Below, piece by piece: positions 10,257-21,344 of a DNA stretch of 64,000 nucleotides; the first letter of the stretch is position 1; every line of letters starts with the position of its first letter. The stretch covers positions 59,574 to 123,573 of the forward strand of contig MSJI02000725.1 in assembly GCA_001931905.2 (NCBI GenBank), read 5' to 3'. The position numbers were made by a program, and so were the translations under genes. Under the pieces are notes generated by a model, which saw nothing but the letters and a program-made list of their open reading frames with translations, searched no databases and was not told where the DNA came from. The DNA comes from Cladosporium sp. IMV 00045 (lineage: Eukaryota > Ascomycota > Dothideomycetes > Cladosporiales > Cladosporiaceae).

Positions 10257-11179
10257 ATGGCGGTGACTCCGCCGAACGACAGCTCACAGCAGCGAAACCG
10301 CGCCGCCTCACAATCACGCATCGTTCGCGCGATTGTCAGTCCAAACGAAATCATCGCGGAGCTGCTTCCGCAGCCCAAACAACACCTAAATGCCTCGCGC
10401 CTGGAAGAATCTAAATTAGCCCGGGCCATCGGAGGCGGGAATATTAACTACGGCATCGGAGGTGGATTGGATTACTCTAAGGAACTGCCCCCGAGCGATG
10501 AACCACTTGCGGACGTGACTGTCGACGCGGATATCGAAGAAAAATTACCCAGGGGCTATCAATTTCGCTCTCTGCAAAGGGAGGACTTCGATAATGGGTA
10601 CCAGCACCTCAAGCACGTCGGGACGATGTCGCGCGCCAAATGGGATGAGCGGTGCGAGTATCTGCGCAGCAGAAGTGATACTTATATCGTGCTCGTGATC
10701 ACGAACTCGGAGAATTGGGTGGTCTGTTCCGGTACGCTGGTGATGGAGAGGAAATTCACACACGATATGTGTTTGGTCGGGCATGTTGAGGATTTGTTGG
10801 TTGCTGAAGGCCAGAGCGGGAAGAACCTGGGAGGCAGGATGTTGGAGGCTTTAGACAAGGTTGCGAAAACCCTGGGCTGCTATAAGACGATGACGGCGAC
10901 CACGGAAGTCAATGAATCGTTTCACGAAGAAAAAGGTATGTGTTCGCATTTTGCGATTGTCAAAGATAAGATCCCAGGTGCTGACCATTGGTGTTTTTAG
11001 GCTTCAAGCGTGCTGGCTCCGAAGTCGTGAGCCATCATCACTTTGTGCCACGCAAAGCGGTCCGTCCTAGAGATTCTAGTCGGGACCCAAGCCCAAATCA
11101 AGTTATTGATGGTTATTCGGAGGCCGAAGGCAAACAGATGGAGCATTCTGTTGTTCCTGTCTCGACCTTGGATGATTGA
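10257..11179 (+). CDS. GNA1: Gna1-type glucosamine-6-phosphate N-acetyltransferase
   Basis: Exons 10257-10935 and 11001-11179 (65-nt intron) give 285 aa. The GNAT core begins near residue 98: YQFRSLQREDFDNGY, then GTLVMERKF, then VGHVEDLLVAEGQSGKNLGGRML, where the Q-x-G-K-x-L-G loop binds acetyl-CoA pyrophosphate, then LGCYKTMTATTEVNESFHEEKGFK. The order and spacing are those of Gna1, which acetylates glucosamine-6-phosphate in UDP-GlcNAc synthesis for chitin and glycoproteins. Two features are odd: a ~95-residue N-terminal extension with glycine-rich GGGNINYGIGGG, and a ~45-residue hydrophilic C-terminal tail. Gna1 proteins are usually about 150-190 aa. The substrate assignment rests on overall similarity only. 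Confidence 0.72.
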
Positions 11180-11422
11180 TTGGTGTTTCTTGAGACTTGA
11201 AGGTTACTTGTCACTGGGGCCAGTTAAAGACGAGATTGACGCTTAAATGAATTTCATGTGTTACTTCGCTCACTCATTGTCCGTTGACATGACATATCGT
11301 TATGACTCATTCTTGATCACCTTGCTCCCTGCACAGCCTAGCGAGTACTGGTCTGCTGCAATCGGCAGGGAGATCTAACTGAAAACGCGAGGTCTCTGCG
11401 AGGCAAAACCATGAAGCAGTGT

Positions 11423-12193
11423 TTACTGGGGGAACGAAACACCCGATACCTCCTTGTAAATCTCCATCAGACAGTCCTGCTTCTCAGCCAGCTTAGTCGC
11501 ATCATGCGGCTCCTCCACGCCGCGCGGAGTCAAGTAGGCCCCTGTTTGATCGCCTGCGCAAGATTTTCCAGCAGCGTACTCAGCAATCATCTCTGCTGGA
11601 GCGTCCGTGGTACCAGGCGCGGCCGACCCGCCCAGCTTAGTCTTCACCCAGCCTGGGTCCAGGGAGCCGCTCTGCACATCAGGCCAGCGTTTGGCGACTG
11701 CTTTCGAGAGCATAACATTCTGCATCTTGGTATCGTTGTATGCATCCGAGGGACGGAACTGCCTCTGGACCCATGCGACGTCCTCGAGGCTGGGGTCGCC
11801 TCCGAAGTGCAGTCCAGAGCTGACGTACAAGAGCCTCTTCGGCTTGTCCATGAGAGCGGTCAGAATGTAAGGTGCCATGCTGTTGACGGCGAAAATCTGA
11901 GCTACGCCCTCCGCAGTTTTCTGGCCGTTGGTAGTAAGTCCGAGGCCAGCATTGTGAACAACGGCGTCAAAAGGTCCGGATTTGTTGGCATCGGCGGCGA
12001 GCTGCTTCACGTCCGAGACGTTTGAAAGATCACCGATGATGACACCTTGGGCTTTGGGCACTGCTGCTTTGGCCTGAGATGCTCGTTCGGCATTGCGGGC
12101 ATGGAGGAAGACGCTGTGACCTTGTTCCGAGAGAAGCTTCGCAGCAAGAAGACCAAGGCCGTCGGTGCTGCCAGTGATGAAGATGCGAGCCAT
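11423..12193 (-). CDS. Short-chain dehydrogenase/reductase
   Basis: Single exon, 256 aa. A classical SDR: MARIFITGSTDGLGLLAAK contains the TGxxxGxG cofactor loop, HNAG is the NNAG-equivalent strand, SSG carries the catalytic Ser and YNDTK is the active-site Y-x-x-x-K. The Arg in LHARNAE after beta-2 favours NADP(H). It lacks a membrane segment and looks cytosolic. Fungi have many such enzymes, often of oxidoreductive or secondary metabolism, and the substrate cannot be inferred. The flanking genes do not form an obvious pathway. Confidence 0.85.
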   Translation of the reverse strand: MARIFITGSTDGLGLLAAKLLSEQGHSVFLHARNAERASQAKAAVPKAQGVIIGDLSNVSDVKQLAADANKSGPFDAVVHNAGLGLTTNGQKTAEGVAQIFAVNSMAPYILTALMDKPKRLLYVSSGLHFGGDPSLEDVAWVQRQFRPSDAYNDTKMQNVMLSKAVAKRWPDVQSGSLDPGWVKTKLGGSAAPGTTDAPAEMIAEYAAGKSCAGDQTGAYLTPRGVEEPHDATKLAEKQDCLMEIYKEVSGVSFPQ

Positions 12194-12757
12194 TGTGATG
12201 ATAATAGATTTCGTATGAATTTTGATGGGAGTGAGACGTTGATATGTATAGATAGATATATACTAAATTCACGATGTAAACACTACTGTAGTCACCTGCA
12301 GGATTTGATGTCATACGTTTCTTCTTCACACAACAGGAGCTTTGATACCTGGATTTTGTCATCAATCCCCGAACACCGAGCATAGATCCACCATGGAATA
12401 CGATACGGAATCCTCCCGTCACGATGTCGCCTTATTGAGACCGTTGAGAAAGCGACAGGTCTAAATATCAAGTGAATGTATACTATACCTTGTGACATGG
12501 GATTTGAGGAAGTCATCGATATAGTTGTCAGACTTGAATCTTAGTTGGAAAGTAAAATTACCTCCATATGTTCTATACCAGGTATGTTTGTTGAGACGTA
12601 GGACACTCCAAACAACCATGAAGCGGATAGAAGTGACAGTTAGTCATACCATGTTCGCTTCCTTCGTGGCACAGTCATACTATATTAATATCGGCGTTAC
12701 GCCACTAAGTCCATAGTTGGCAGTCGTGAGCAATCGACGCTTTGGGCGCTTTAGGGC
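12194..12757. other. Intergenic, no gene seen
   Basis: AT-rich spacer with the 5' leader of the SDR gene and the 3' UTR of the hydratase gene. No coding frame or RNA gene recognised. Confidence 0.55.
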
Positions 12758-13720
12758 CTAGGATTTGGTTCCATCTTTCTTCAAGAAATGTCCCATGTAT
12801 GCCTTTGGTTCGTTACCTCCATCAGCATATGCATCTGAGAATGAATCAACACCTGCCGCAATGCCCTCAGAAGCTGAGCAATCCTCCCATTTCCGGATCA
12901 GTCGTTTTTGCTCCCGCATTGCCAGAGGTCCTGCTTCACAGATCTTCCCAGCCCATTCACGCACAGCGGAGTCCAACGAGGATTCATCTGGAACAATTCG
13001 GTCGACCAGCCCCCATGACTCAGCTTGCAGAGCGCCAATGTTCTCAGCAAGATACAGCATACGCCTCGTGCGAGCCATGCCAATAAGTCCAGGCAAAAGG
13101 GCTGCTTCAACGACCGAGGGAATCCCAACCCTCACCTCTGGCATTCCGAAGGTAGAGCTCTCGCTAGCAATGCGAAGATCACACGCGGCCATGATCTCCA
13201 ACCCAGCGCCGAGAGAGTACCCATGCACGCGAGCGATGACTGGGACATGCAAGTCGCGGATAGCTTTGCAAGCGAGATGTATGCGCGTGATGAATTGCCG
13301 AGCTTCATCTGGCCCAGAAAGACGGTACATTTCGTTGATGTCTGCGCCACCGATGAAAGCAGGTGCCTTGACTGGAGCTGGTTTACCACCGGTGAGAACT
13401 ACCGCCCTGATGGATGAACTGTTTGCAAGTTCTCTGCAATTTTCGACGATCTGGACAAGCAACGGCGTTGTCACAATGTTCAGTTTTCTTGGGTTGGAAA
13501 TCGTGACCGTTGCTATGTTCTTTCCAGGCTGAAGCTCCTCAATCCTGCAATCGACTGTAGCTCCCTTGTCTGTTGCGCTGTAGGGGCGACTCCGCGTAGA
13601 TGTGGTCAGCTTGCTTCTTGTGCCAATGCATGCTGACCACCTCGTATGATACCGCGCATGTAGGTGGCCGTAGCATGAGTGTGCCATGCGATGGGCTGTT
13701 CGCCAAGATCGATAATACAT
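12758..13720 (-). CDS. Mitochondrial enoyl-CoA hydratase/isomerase family protein
   Basis: Single exon, 320 aa from ATG 13720-13718. The first ~55 residues are Arg/Ser/His/Tyr-rich and end in SRPYSATDKG, a plausible mitochondrial presequence with a processing site. The crotonase fold follows: AFIGGADINEM (first oxyanion-hole block), HGYSLGAGLEIMAACDLRIA (second oxyanion-hole Gly and active-site helix) and FGMPEVRVGIPSV, whose Glu matches the second catalytic acid of hydratases. These enzymes hydrate or isomerise 2-enoyl-CoA in beta-oxidation or branched-chain amino acid breakdown. Position 1 of the family's catalytic pair also appears acidic (LEIMAACD), so activity is likely. A downstream in-frame Met (RMAHSC) is an alternative start. 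Confidence 0.85.
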   Translation of the reverse strand: MYYRSWRTAHRMAHSCYGHLHARYHTRWSACIGTRSKLTTSTRSRPYSATDKGATVDCRIEELQPGKNIATVTISNPRKLNIVTTPLLVQIVENCRELANSSSIRAVVLTGGKPAPVKAPAFIGGADINEMYRLSGPDEARQFITRIHLACKAIRDLHVPVIARVHGYSLGAGLEIMAACDLRIASESSTFGMPEVRVGIPSVVEAALLPGLIGMARTRRMLYLAENIGALQAESWGLVDRIVPDESSLDSAVREWAGKICEAGPLAMREQKRLIRKWEDCSASEGIAAGVDSFSDAYADGGNEPKAYMGHFLKKDGTKS

Positions 13721-14162
13721 TTTCCCATGAATCGTTAGACGGGACGTCACTTTTCGGCCACGTTGATCCCAAGTTTGACCGAGAGACCACCAAACACTTG
13801 TCCGCTTTCTTTCGTCTTCAGGTCATTATAACCAGACCTAGCGACCGGATATATGAATTCGGTCCATCGGCAACAAAAATCCCCCCTCTCGAGGCTTGCA
13901 TTTGGGCATGTCCCCCGCAACGCGGCACAGCAGACGAGGCCTCGAAGACCTGACCCCCGCTGCAATTCACAAGCTGCCCCGCCCTGATGTCAACCCTCCA
14001 CAGAGTGGACGAGAGAGAGTGGGCAACGTGGGCGAATGCCAATCGTATAAGTGTCGATGGCGAATTGACCTGCCAGAGGCCCTTGCAAACTAATTATAAA
14101 AGAGGAAGAAAATAACACAGATTCTACCTCGAACTCTTTGCCCCAAAGAAAGAATTTTCATC
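13721..14162. promoter_or_regulatory. Divergent promoter region with TATA-like box
   Basis: The hydratase gene (minus) and dehydrogenase gene (plus) are transcribed away from this 442-nt spacer. A TATAAA hexamer lies at 14095-14100, 63 nt before the dehydrogenase ATG, within a purine-rich leader. No coding frame is supported. Confidence 0.45.
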
Positions 14163-15448
14163 ATGGCGACTGCAACTAAGATGAAGGCACTCCACTACGA
14201 TGGGCCATTCAAGGTATCTGTCAAAGAGATTGACCTACCTCAGATCCAGCATCCAGACGACGTGATCATCAAGGTCACTACAGCATGCATTTGCGGCTCG
14301 GATTTGCAGTAAGCGATGCAACACCGTTGAGATGTCACTGCCAAACACGAAACTAACCGAGCGCAGCATGTACCAGGGTCGCACTGCTGCAGAAGGCGGT
14401 CTTGTTTTCGGCCACGAAAACATGGGTGTCATCACAGAGACAGGATCCGGAGTCACTCTGCTCAAGAAGGGCGATCGTATTGTTCTGCCCTTCAACGTGG
14501 CCGATGGCCGCTGCAGAAACTGCGAGGAGAACAGGACCGCTTTCTGTACAGGCGTCAATCCGGGATTCGCGGGAGGAGCATATGGATATGTCGCTATGGG
14601 TCCGTACCAGGGAGGGCAGGCGCAGTATCTGAGAGTTCCTTTCGCGGATTTTAACGCTCTTGTCTTGCCACCTGGAGCGGAGCATGAAGCCGATTTCGCG
14701 TTGCTCGCAGACATCTTCCCAACTGGCTGGCATGGTGTGGAACTCAGTGGCTTCAAGAGTGGCGAAAGCATTGCAGTCTTTGGAGCTGGACCAGTCGGCC
14801 TGATGGCGGCATACTCAGCCACCCTTCGAGGCGCATCGAACGTATTCGTCGTTGACCAGGTCAAGGAGCGCTTAGACGCAGCCGAGAAGATTGGCTGCAT
14901 ACCCGTTAATTTCACAGAAGGCAACGCGGTGGGTCAAATTATCAAGAAGAATGGAGGTATGGTAGATCGGGCTGTCGACGCGGTCGGCTACCAGGCAGTG
15001 GCAAAAGATGGAAAGAACGAGAAGCCCAACGTCGTTCTCGACCAGCTCATCCACGTCGTAAGTGCAGAATGTACAGATTGTGATGTCCTGCGCCAATTAC
15101 TGATCCGTACTCTCTGCTTAGACCCGTCCCACAGGCGGTCTTGGAATCATTGGACTTTACGTGCCATCTGATCCCGGTGCACCGGACGCCCAGTCTGGCA
15201 ATGGCGAGATTCTCATCAGCTTCGGCAAGCTCTTCGAGAAGGGTCTGCATCTTGGTACTGGACAGTGCAACGTCAAAGCGTACAATCGTTATCTGCGAGA
15301 CCTGATCATCAGCGGCAAAGCGAAGCCGTCTTTCGTGGTGTCGCATGAAGTTGGTATCGATCAGGCTCCGGAGGCTTATGACAAATTCGACAGGCGTGTG
15401 GACGGTTACACGAAGGTGTTGCTTCACCCCAACGGACCTGTGTCATGA
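14163..15448 (+). CDS. Zinc-dependent alcohol/formaldehyde dehydrogenase (MDR family)
   Basis: Exons 14163-14308, 14367-15057 and 15122-15448 give 387 aa. Seen: catalytic-zinc motif ACICGSDLHMYQGR (Cys and His ligands flanking the first intron), VFGHENMG with the conserved G-H-E, a structural-zinc-like loop DGRCRNCEENRTAFC, and the Rossmann glycine motif VFGAGPVGLMAA. The long insert and IGLYVPSDPGAPDAQSG segment resemble the glutathione-independent formaldehyde dehydrogenase/aldehyde dismutase group, which binds NAD tightly. In the structural loop the first of the usual four cysteines appears to be Asp, a variation also common in that group. Both introns are 58-64 nt with good branch points. 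The substrate could be formaldehyde or another alcohol. Confidence 0.85.
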
Positions 15449-15655
15449 ACGGAGTGGAATCTTTACGACAAAAATCAGAATGAGCTATCTTAACTTTGGT
15501 GCGGTGTGTTGTTCACTTACGACATTATGAAATGAAATGCCTTGTTGCTCCGGTCTCAAGCGCGGAGTGTCACTCTTCTAATGCTCAGATGCGTGATCCC
15601 ATGCATTTGTAGTCGTCGTGAGCGTCTCAGTGTATCTTGTGCTCTCATTGCTTCT

Positions 15656-16144
15656 TTAGATATCATCCTCTCCTGGCAGAATTCTTGCGCTCACGATACG
15701 CACTTCCTCGGTTGGGCGGTCTTCTGCACCAACTTTGACCAGACCCATTCTCTGGACAATCTTCATCCCGCTCTTGACTCTGCCAAAGATAGTGTGTTTG
15801 CCATCTAACCACGGCGTGGGCGCAAGTGTGATGAAGAATTGACTTCCATTGGTGTTCGGTCCACTGTTCGCCATGCTCAAGATGCCAGCGCCTGTGTGTT
15901 TGAGATCTGAGCGAATCTCGTCTTCGAACTTCTCGCCATAGATCGACGCGCCGCCGCGACCAGTGCCAGTGGGATCGCCGCCTTGTATCATGAAGTCGGA
16001 GATGATGCGGTGAAAGATGGTGCCATTGTAGTAGTTGCGCGACGCCAGAGTCGAGAAGTTCTGGCAGGTCTTGGGCGCGTGGTTGTTATACAACTCGACC
16101 ACGATCGAGCCCATAGATGTTTCTAGCAGGACGTTTTGTGCCAT
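15656..16144 (-). CDS. Peptidyl-prolyl cis-trans isomerase, PPIL1-type cyclophilin
   Basis: Single exon, 162 aa, the usual length of a minimal single-domain cyclophilin. Active-site residues are present: [39 protein letters not shown] and [12 protein letters not shown] (catalytic Arg, Phe, Trp and His region). No signal peptide, RNA-binding or extra domain. The N-terminus ([27 protein letters not shown]) and the [11 protein letters not shown] segment are characteristic of PPIL1/CypE, a cyclophilin of activated spliceosomes that contacts SKIP/Prp45. The role in splicing is inferred from the subgroup; the fold and catalytic competence are clear. Confidence 0.9.
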   Translation of the reverse strand: MAQNVLLETSMGSIVVELYNNHAPKTCQNFSTLASRNYYNGTIFHRIISDFMIQGGDPTGTGRGGASIYGEKFEDEIRSDLKHTGAGILSMANSGPNTNGSQFFITLAPTPWLDGKHTIFGRVKSGMKIVQRMGLVKVGAEDRPTEEVRIVSARILPGEDDI

Positions 16145-16747
16145 TGTGAGGGTGTGAAGAGTGGTAATTCGTGTTGTGTATGGAACGGTTCCTGAGCTCG
16201 CTGATCAATGGAGTTCTGCCCATCGGGGTTGCGGCTGACTGCTCATTCCTCGTGATTTCTTGGCGTTTACGTGCCTTCCCTAATCGCGCCCAATGATATT
16301 CACTTACATCTCAAATGAATCAAAATTACACCATATGAGTCGTTTCTAAATTCCTCGGCTTTCGCATTCGTAAGTCTTATCCAGCCTTGTGCGGCTAACG
16401 AAACACGAGCGTGGCAATCGAAGCTATGAAACCATGAAGCTTGACATTGCTCGTTCTTTGCATCAAGCAAGTGAGAATCTTCTTGAGATTAGCGTACACG
16501 TCAGAGCTGTCTTCACGTAGTGTTTGTCAAGGCTCTTCCTTCCAGTGAACGGTTAGGAAATAGCGATGTTCAAGGCTCGCTGGATCACCGCACCCGGATC
16601 CTTCAGATGAGTGCAACATGAGTCAACTTTCATCAGAGGAGTTTTAGGCAATGCACATGCTCTTCGTTGACCGAAGGTGACAGCCATTTGTTGCTTAGGT
16701 GAACCATATCAGATACGTCAACACCACTGTCATCACCCACATTGCAA
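16145..16747. other. Intergenic, divergent promoters
   Basis: Spacer between the divergently transcribed cyclophilin and RNA cyclase genes. It contains no supported reading frame and presumably holds both promoters. Confidence 0.55.
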
Positions 16748-17977
16748 ATGTCAGTCCCGTTGCCACAAATGCCCTCGAACCCAGGCCCAGGGCTCCTCGA
16801 AATCGATGGCCGAACACTCGAAGGCGGCGGCCAGTTACTTCGCCTTGCTGTCGGACTTTCAGCATTCACCGGCATTCCCATCAGAATCACCAATATTAGA
16901 GGCAACCGTTCCGCTGGTGGTGGGCTCAAAGCGCAACACCTGGCTTGCGTAAATTGGCTTGCCCATGCTAGCAACGCTACGGTTTCTGGTGCTGAGAAGG
17001 GCAGCAAGGAACTCTCCTTTGCTCCAGGACAGATTGTTCCCGTGTCACCTGCATACACTCTGAAAGACAATGACAGAAGTGGAAGTGAAAACACGTTCTG
17101 GGAATGCAGGCTTGACATCAAAACCGCTGGAAGTACCGGACTGGCACTGCAAGCCATACTGCCTTTCATCTTGTTCAGACCTCCGAAGAATGAAGATGGC
17201 ACGCTAAGCGATATTCCGATTCGACTCACCATCTCTGGGGGCACCAATGTTTCTGCGTCTCCGTCGTACGAGTACATCACGCAGGTCCTTCTTCCTACGC
17301 TCCATGAGATCGGTCTTCCGCACATATCTGCAGTTCTGAACAAACGAGGTTGGAGCCATGGTGGTTCGAATGTCGGCAGCTTCACGTTGGAGATCCTTCC
17401 ACGACAGTCATTGCGTCTGCCGGCTTTTCATTTGTACCCAAAGACCGTTGACACTTCTCCAATCTTTCCAGAACGTATTGACGCTGCCCTGATTGCTCCA
17501 GCAGCGGCACATGCTCACCTTCAAATGACGTTGCCTCTGGTGCTAGCATCATACTTCGGCTCGGAGTTTTCCAAAAATAACGGCCTTTTGTCTCTCAAAT
17601 GCGAAGACAGCAAGCACGACAAACGCTATTACCTCCTCCTCGTCGCCAATGTTTCTGTTTCAGCACCTGAAGCAGATGATCCTGGAGTTCTCAGATTGGG
17701 CAGAGACTGGCTCTATGATTGCAAAGTTCGCTCGCCTGAGGAGACAGCTACAGAACTCGCCGAACGAGTCAGCCGTGATTTATATGCTGAGTGGTCTAGT
17801 GGTGCTCATGTGGACGAGCATATGAGGGATCAACTTGTCGTGTTTCAGGCTTTGGCAGAAAGTGGCAGTCGGACTTTTGGAGGAGTCAGCCAAGATGGCA
17901 ACTTTAGGGAACAGAGTTTGCATGCCACCACAGCCGAGTGGATTGCCAGGGAAATGTTGGGCGTGGGAGTGAAATAA
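16748..17977 (+). CDS. RTCA: RNA 3'-terminal phosphate cyclase
   Basis: Single exon, 409 aa from ATG 16748. The RTC fold is evident: LEIDGRTLEGGGQLLRLAVGLSAFTG, NIRGNRSAGGGLKAQHLACVNWL, and ERIDAALIAPAAAHAHLQ. The segment DEHMRDQLVVF contains the histidine (His358) that is AMP-modified in catalytically active RtcA enzymes, so this is a true cyclase rather than the inactive Rcl1 ribosome-biogenesis paralogue. The enzyme converts an RNA 3'-phosphate to a 2',3'-cyclic phosphate using ATP. Active RtcA is absent from budding yeast but found in many filamentous fungi. The insert KDNDRSGSENTFWECRL is within family variation. Confidence 0.9.
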   Translation: MSVPLPQMPSNPGPGLLEIDGRTLEGGGQLLRLAVGLSAFTGIPIRITNIRGNRSAGGGLKAQHLACVNWLAHASNATVSGAEKGSKELSFAPGQIVPVSPAYTLKDNDRSGSENTFWECRLDIKTAGSTGLALQAILPFILFRPPKNEDGTLSDIPIRLTISGGTNVSASPSYEYITQVLLPTLHEIGLPHISAVLNKRGWSHGGSNVGSFTLEILPRQSLRLPAFHLYPKTVDTSPIFPERIDAALIAPAAAHAHLQMTLPLVLASYFGSEFSKNNGLLSLKCEDSKHDKRYYLLLVANVSVSAPEADDPGVLRLGRDWLYDCKVRSPEETATELAERVSRDLYAEWSSGAHVDEHMRDQLVVFQALAESGSRTFGGVSQDGNFREQSLHATTAEWIAREMLGVGVK

Positions 17978-18099
17978 TGTTAGCGACCACAACCGAAGCT
18001 GCCGCAACTATTGTAGAAGGATTGCATGGATTGCCAAGCGTAGGCTTCTTTCGAAAACACCGACGAAATCTTCGCACCGACAGCACTGCGCTTTCCTGA

Positions 18100-20784
18100 C
18101 TACTCCGAATAATCCCTCGATCTTTTCCCAAGCATTTCATCGAGCTCAGCTCGCCGCTGATTTTCCTCAAGCCGTTCACTTAGAATCTGCCTGCCCCGTG
18201 GGCAGTATCGATCTATGAACCAGCGAACTCTATTGATGTCGCATTGAATTTGGATGTACTCAACCTCCCAGTATCTATGATGCTTCCGCATCGGTCCCAA
18301 GTTGATACAGTTGCCTGATAGACACTCTGCTTCTTTTGGGGAGTCCCCCGGATCCCACCCACGCCATACGGACCATCTCGATGTCAGAAAGCATTTATGC
18401 GCATTCAGGAGCCAATGTCCACCATGATAGAGTCTCACGTGAGGAGGGGCTTTGTCGGGAAAAGGCGAGGCTATGTCCAAAGGAGTCACTGTGCGCGTAT
18501 ACGAACGTGCACGACGTCGTTTGGGCGCAACCCTTGTCGGATTATCCAGAGCAAGAGCACGTGATTCTATCATCGCGATTGGACCATGATCATCTTGAGC
18601 AGTCCTCATGAAATCTTCCCAGGCATCGTCTAGAGATTGACACCACGGCAAGTGGCTGTCTCCAGTCATTGGAAATGAACCTGAACGAATTCTGTGAGAT
18701 CGTATGATTTTCCAGAGGTGAATATCTTCCTCCTCGATGCGAGGCCTCAAATGCAAGCTGATAGTCCGCTTATAATGTGACTCGTCCCATGCACCAGGAG
18801 GCGGGCTGAACTGCCAGACATTGATTGTTTTAAAGACTGTGACATGTGCAATCAAGTCCGCGTTCTGGTGGATTTGCAATTCCTCAAGAATGTAGTGATG
18901 CTGAGACCCATCGCCACCGAACGTGCGTTGAGTTGGGTGCAGTAAGCGAATGTTTCGATTCTCGTTGGCGGTATAGCATAGCAACGAAAGCCCGCCGTCT
19001 GTTATTGCTCTACCCAACTCTCGTACTGTTGCCTCAAGCGTACTCGTATCCGGCAGTGTCGGAATCTCATGGAGAGTAACTGGTTTGTTGGCCATCGCAT
19101 CTAAACAAGTCAAGAATGGCGAGCGATGATTCGCATCGATTGCATGGGCGTCAGCACCCAAACGAATAAGCTCAGATACCAGGCCTTTGTATTCCTGAAC
19201 TCGGTCCGCAATGTCCGGATCTTTGAGTTCTCGACCTCGTTTGAAGCCAAAACATCGACCCAGCTGCTCAGCAGCCCAATGAAGGGCCGTTCGTCCTTCA
19301 CCGTCAGTCGATCGAACAGTTCTATTCGTCTCACTAGACTTGATGGCGTCTAGGAATACATTCGCCGGCCATCCTTGGCTGTGTAGTGATGTAAGAAACC
19401 TCCGAGCGAATGGCCATTGCTTGAATGGTACTATCTGACTGTTGAACACCTCTTGAAGAGAGGACTCTGTCAGCATTGAGGTATTTGCAATTGATTCATG
19501 GTCGCAGATGGAGTTTTGAATGGAGTTCGGGTCTTCCAAATCAACCATGAGGCCATGCTTCATGAAGAAGTGGTACAAAGCATCCGTGAGGCAAGGATCG
19601 ACTTTGTCGTGATACCAGAAGCTTGAGCTTCGGATGTAGTACAAAAGAGCAGACTGCAACACAGCGTCTTCTCGATAGTACGCATTTGCCTGGTAGAGAA
19701 ATTCGCAGAGTTCCGTGTGTCCGAATTCGGCCGCAATCTGACAGTGAGTCAGTCTTTGCAAACTCGAACCGTTTGAGTGAATTAAACTTACCATGAGGAG
19801 GTTCAGGTCGGGAAAGCCAAGGTCCAGTCGATGAGCGTGATCCATCATCGAAAGATCATTTGACGCCAACAGCTTTCGTACAACTTCAACATCGCCAGAG
19901 CGCACGGCCTCGAAGACCGCAGAATTGTGTGGTCGAAAATTGATTGAGCGCAACTGAAGGGTATGAACGTTGTCTAAACCTACATCGTAGGTCCCAATCT
20001 CCCAAACTCGATTTGTAAACCAGCGAGGAAGTGAAATGCGGATTGTCGGTGAGAATCGAACGGTTCTGAAGAACTTTTCGATCAACGGCTTGGCTCGAAG
20101 GTGGCAGACCATCTAGATTGTTCGGCGGTGCTGTCAATGAAGAGCTTGAAGATGCGTTGAACTTGGTGCTGTGCGTGGGAACTCTCAGCCCAGTGGCTTG
20201 TATGGTGCAGTCCATGTTGTCCAGTCGGTCTCGTTGCGCCGCGTTGATGGCACTTTGCTGCAGCACAAAAGCACTGGTCTTTACCATCTGCCGCATTTGC
20301 CACAACCTACAAATTTAGCAATGCCTTGACGTGACAAGAAGGCTCATACTTACTCGATGTATTGTAAATGTGCCAGAATCATATAAGTCTTCGCCTGTTC
20401 CATCTCAGTCAAGACCTTCCGTATCTCCGGCTCCTTGAAGGCAGTGTAAACCCTTCCAACAAAGCTTGACTTGTGAAGCGACTGCTCGATCTTCTTGACA
20501 GCTGTGTTGATCTTCGCAGACATCCTTGCACAATCGTGTAGGCAGCGGTCGAGCACCTCTTCGCACTCTGCATCACCTGCTTGGCTCTGTTGGTCTTTCA
20601 GCCGCTGTAGCTGCAGAATGTGCTTAGACAAAGTCGTCAGTTCGAAGCTTAGCTGATTCACTGTGTCTGGTGCATCTTTGCAGGTGTGGTAGAAGCTGTG
20701 TAGCTTCTGTGAGCTCTCCATCAGTTGAAGTGCAAGTGAGGCTAAACCAGCACCGCTAGCCGCAACGGCGATGATTTCAGCCAT
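18100..20784 (-). CDS. STAND-type fungal N-domain plus ankyrin-repeat protein
   Basis: Proposed exons (minus): 20784-20354, 20306-20285, 20112-19792 and 19737-18100, total 803 aa. Exon 1 encodes a helical N-terminal domain (MAEIIAVAASGAGLASLALQ.., 'NACHT/Helo-like N' type) found at the front of many fungal STAND and ankyrin proteins. The middle exon has the linker motif IRISLPRWFTNRVWEIG that precedes ankyrin repeats in this fungal family, then repeats: NSAVFEAVRSGDVEVVRKLLASND, IAAEFGHTELCEFLYQ and GRTALHWAAEQLGR..LIRLGADAHAIDANHRSP. The 54-nt intron 19738-19791 keeps frame and restores the repeat NLLM/IAAEFGH. No NACHT or NB-ARC ATPase is present. Such proteins are discussed as NLR-like self/non-self or stress sensors; function here is inference. 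The splice between 20306 and 20112 is the uncertain part. Confidence 0.65.
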
Positions 20785-21344
20785 TCTTGATAAGTATTGA
20801 GAGAGTTCGGGCAATTGAATGCGAGTAGTTGAGTAGTTGGAGAGTCGTGGGAGAAGAACATGTTTCGAACGCAAGGCTGAGCCGACTTATGTATTCTGAA
20901 CACCTGCGAGGCTATGCTGCATGTCAGCCACAGCTCGAACAGGCGTGGGGTGATGCATCGGCTAGTATGCATGAGCAAAGGTGCCGCAGCATTCTGCTGT
21001 AGTCCATCAGCCTGCTTTTGTGCTCTGTCTGCATCCGCATTGCAATATTGCCAAAAGGCCTGGGGACTTTGCAGATACAATTTCACACTGACAGCTGTTT
21101 GCATGACCAACAGGCATGATAAGAAGCAATCTAATGACCAAGAAATGGCTTATGACGAAGATCGCCAGAGAAACTTCCAAGACGTATCTTCAAATGCCTC
21201 ATGACGCTGTAAGCTCTGTAAAACTTTGCCAGTGGGGACATTGATCCAGCATTGACTGCGTGAGTTGAGTGTGGTGACTCCTGCAGTGAAGAGTGTAGTG
21301 AGACCTGCTGCTTCCGAGGTGATGGCATTTGTTGCATCGTAAAA
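20785..21344. other. Intergenic, no gene seen
   Basis: Promoter and leader of the ankyrin gene and 3' UTR of the regulator gene. No supported frame. Confidence 0.55.

Noticed and set aside
19886..20305. Second frame opposite to the accepted reading of the ankyrin linker
   Set aside because: Kept only as an alternative: it runs out of the conserved I-R-I-S-L-P-R-W-F motif, which is in the other frame, so it cannot be the sole product.
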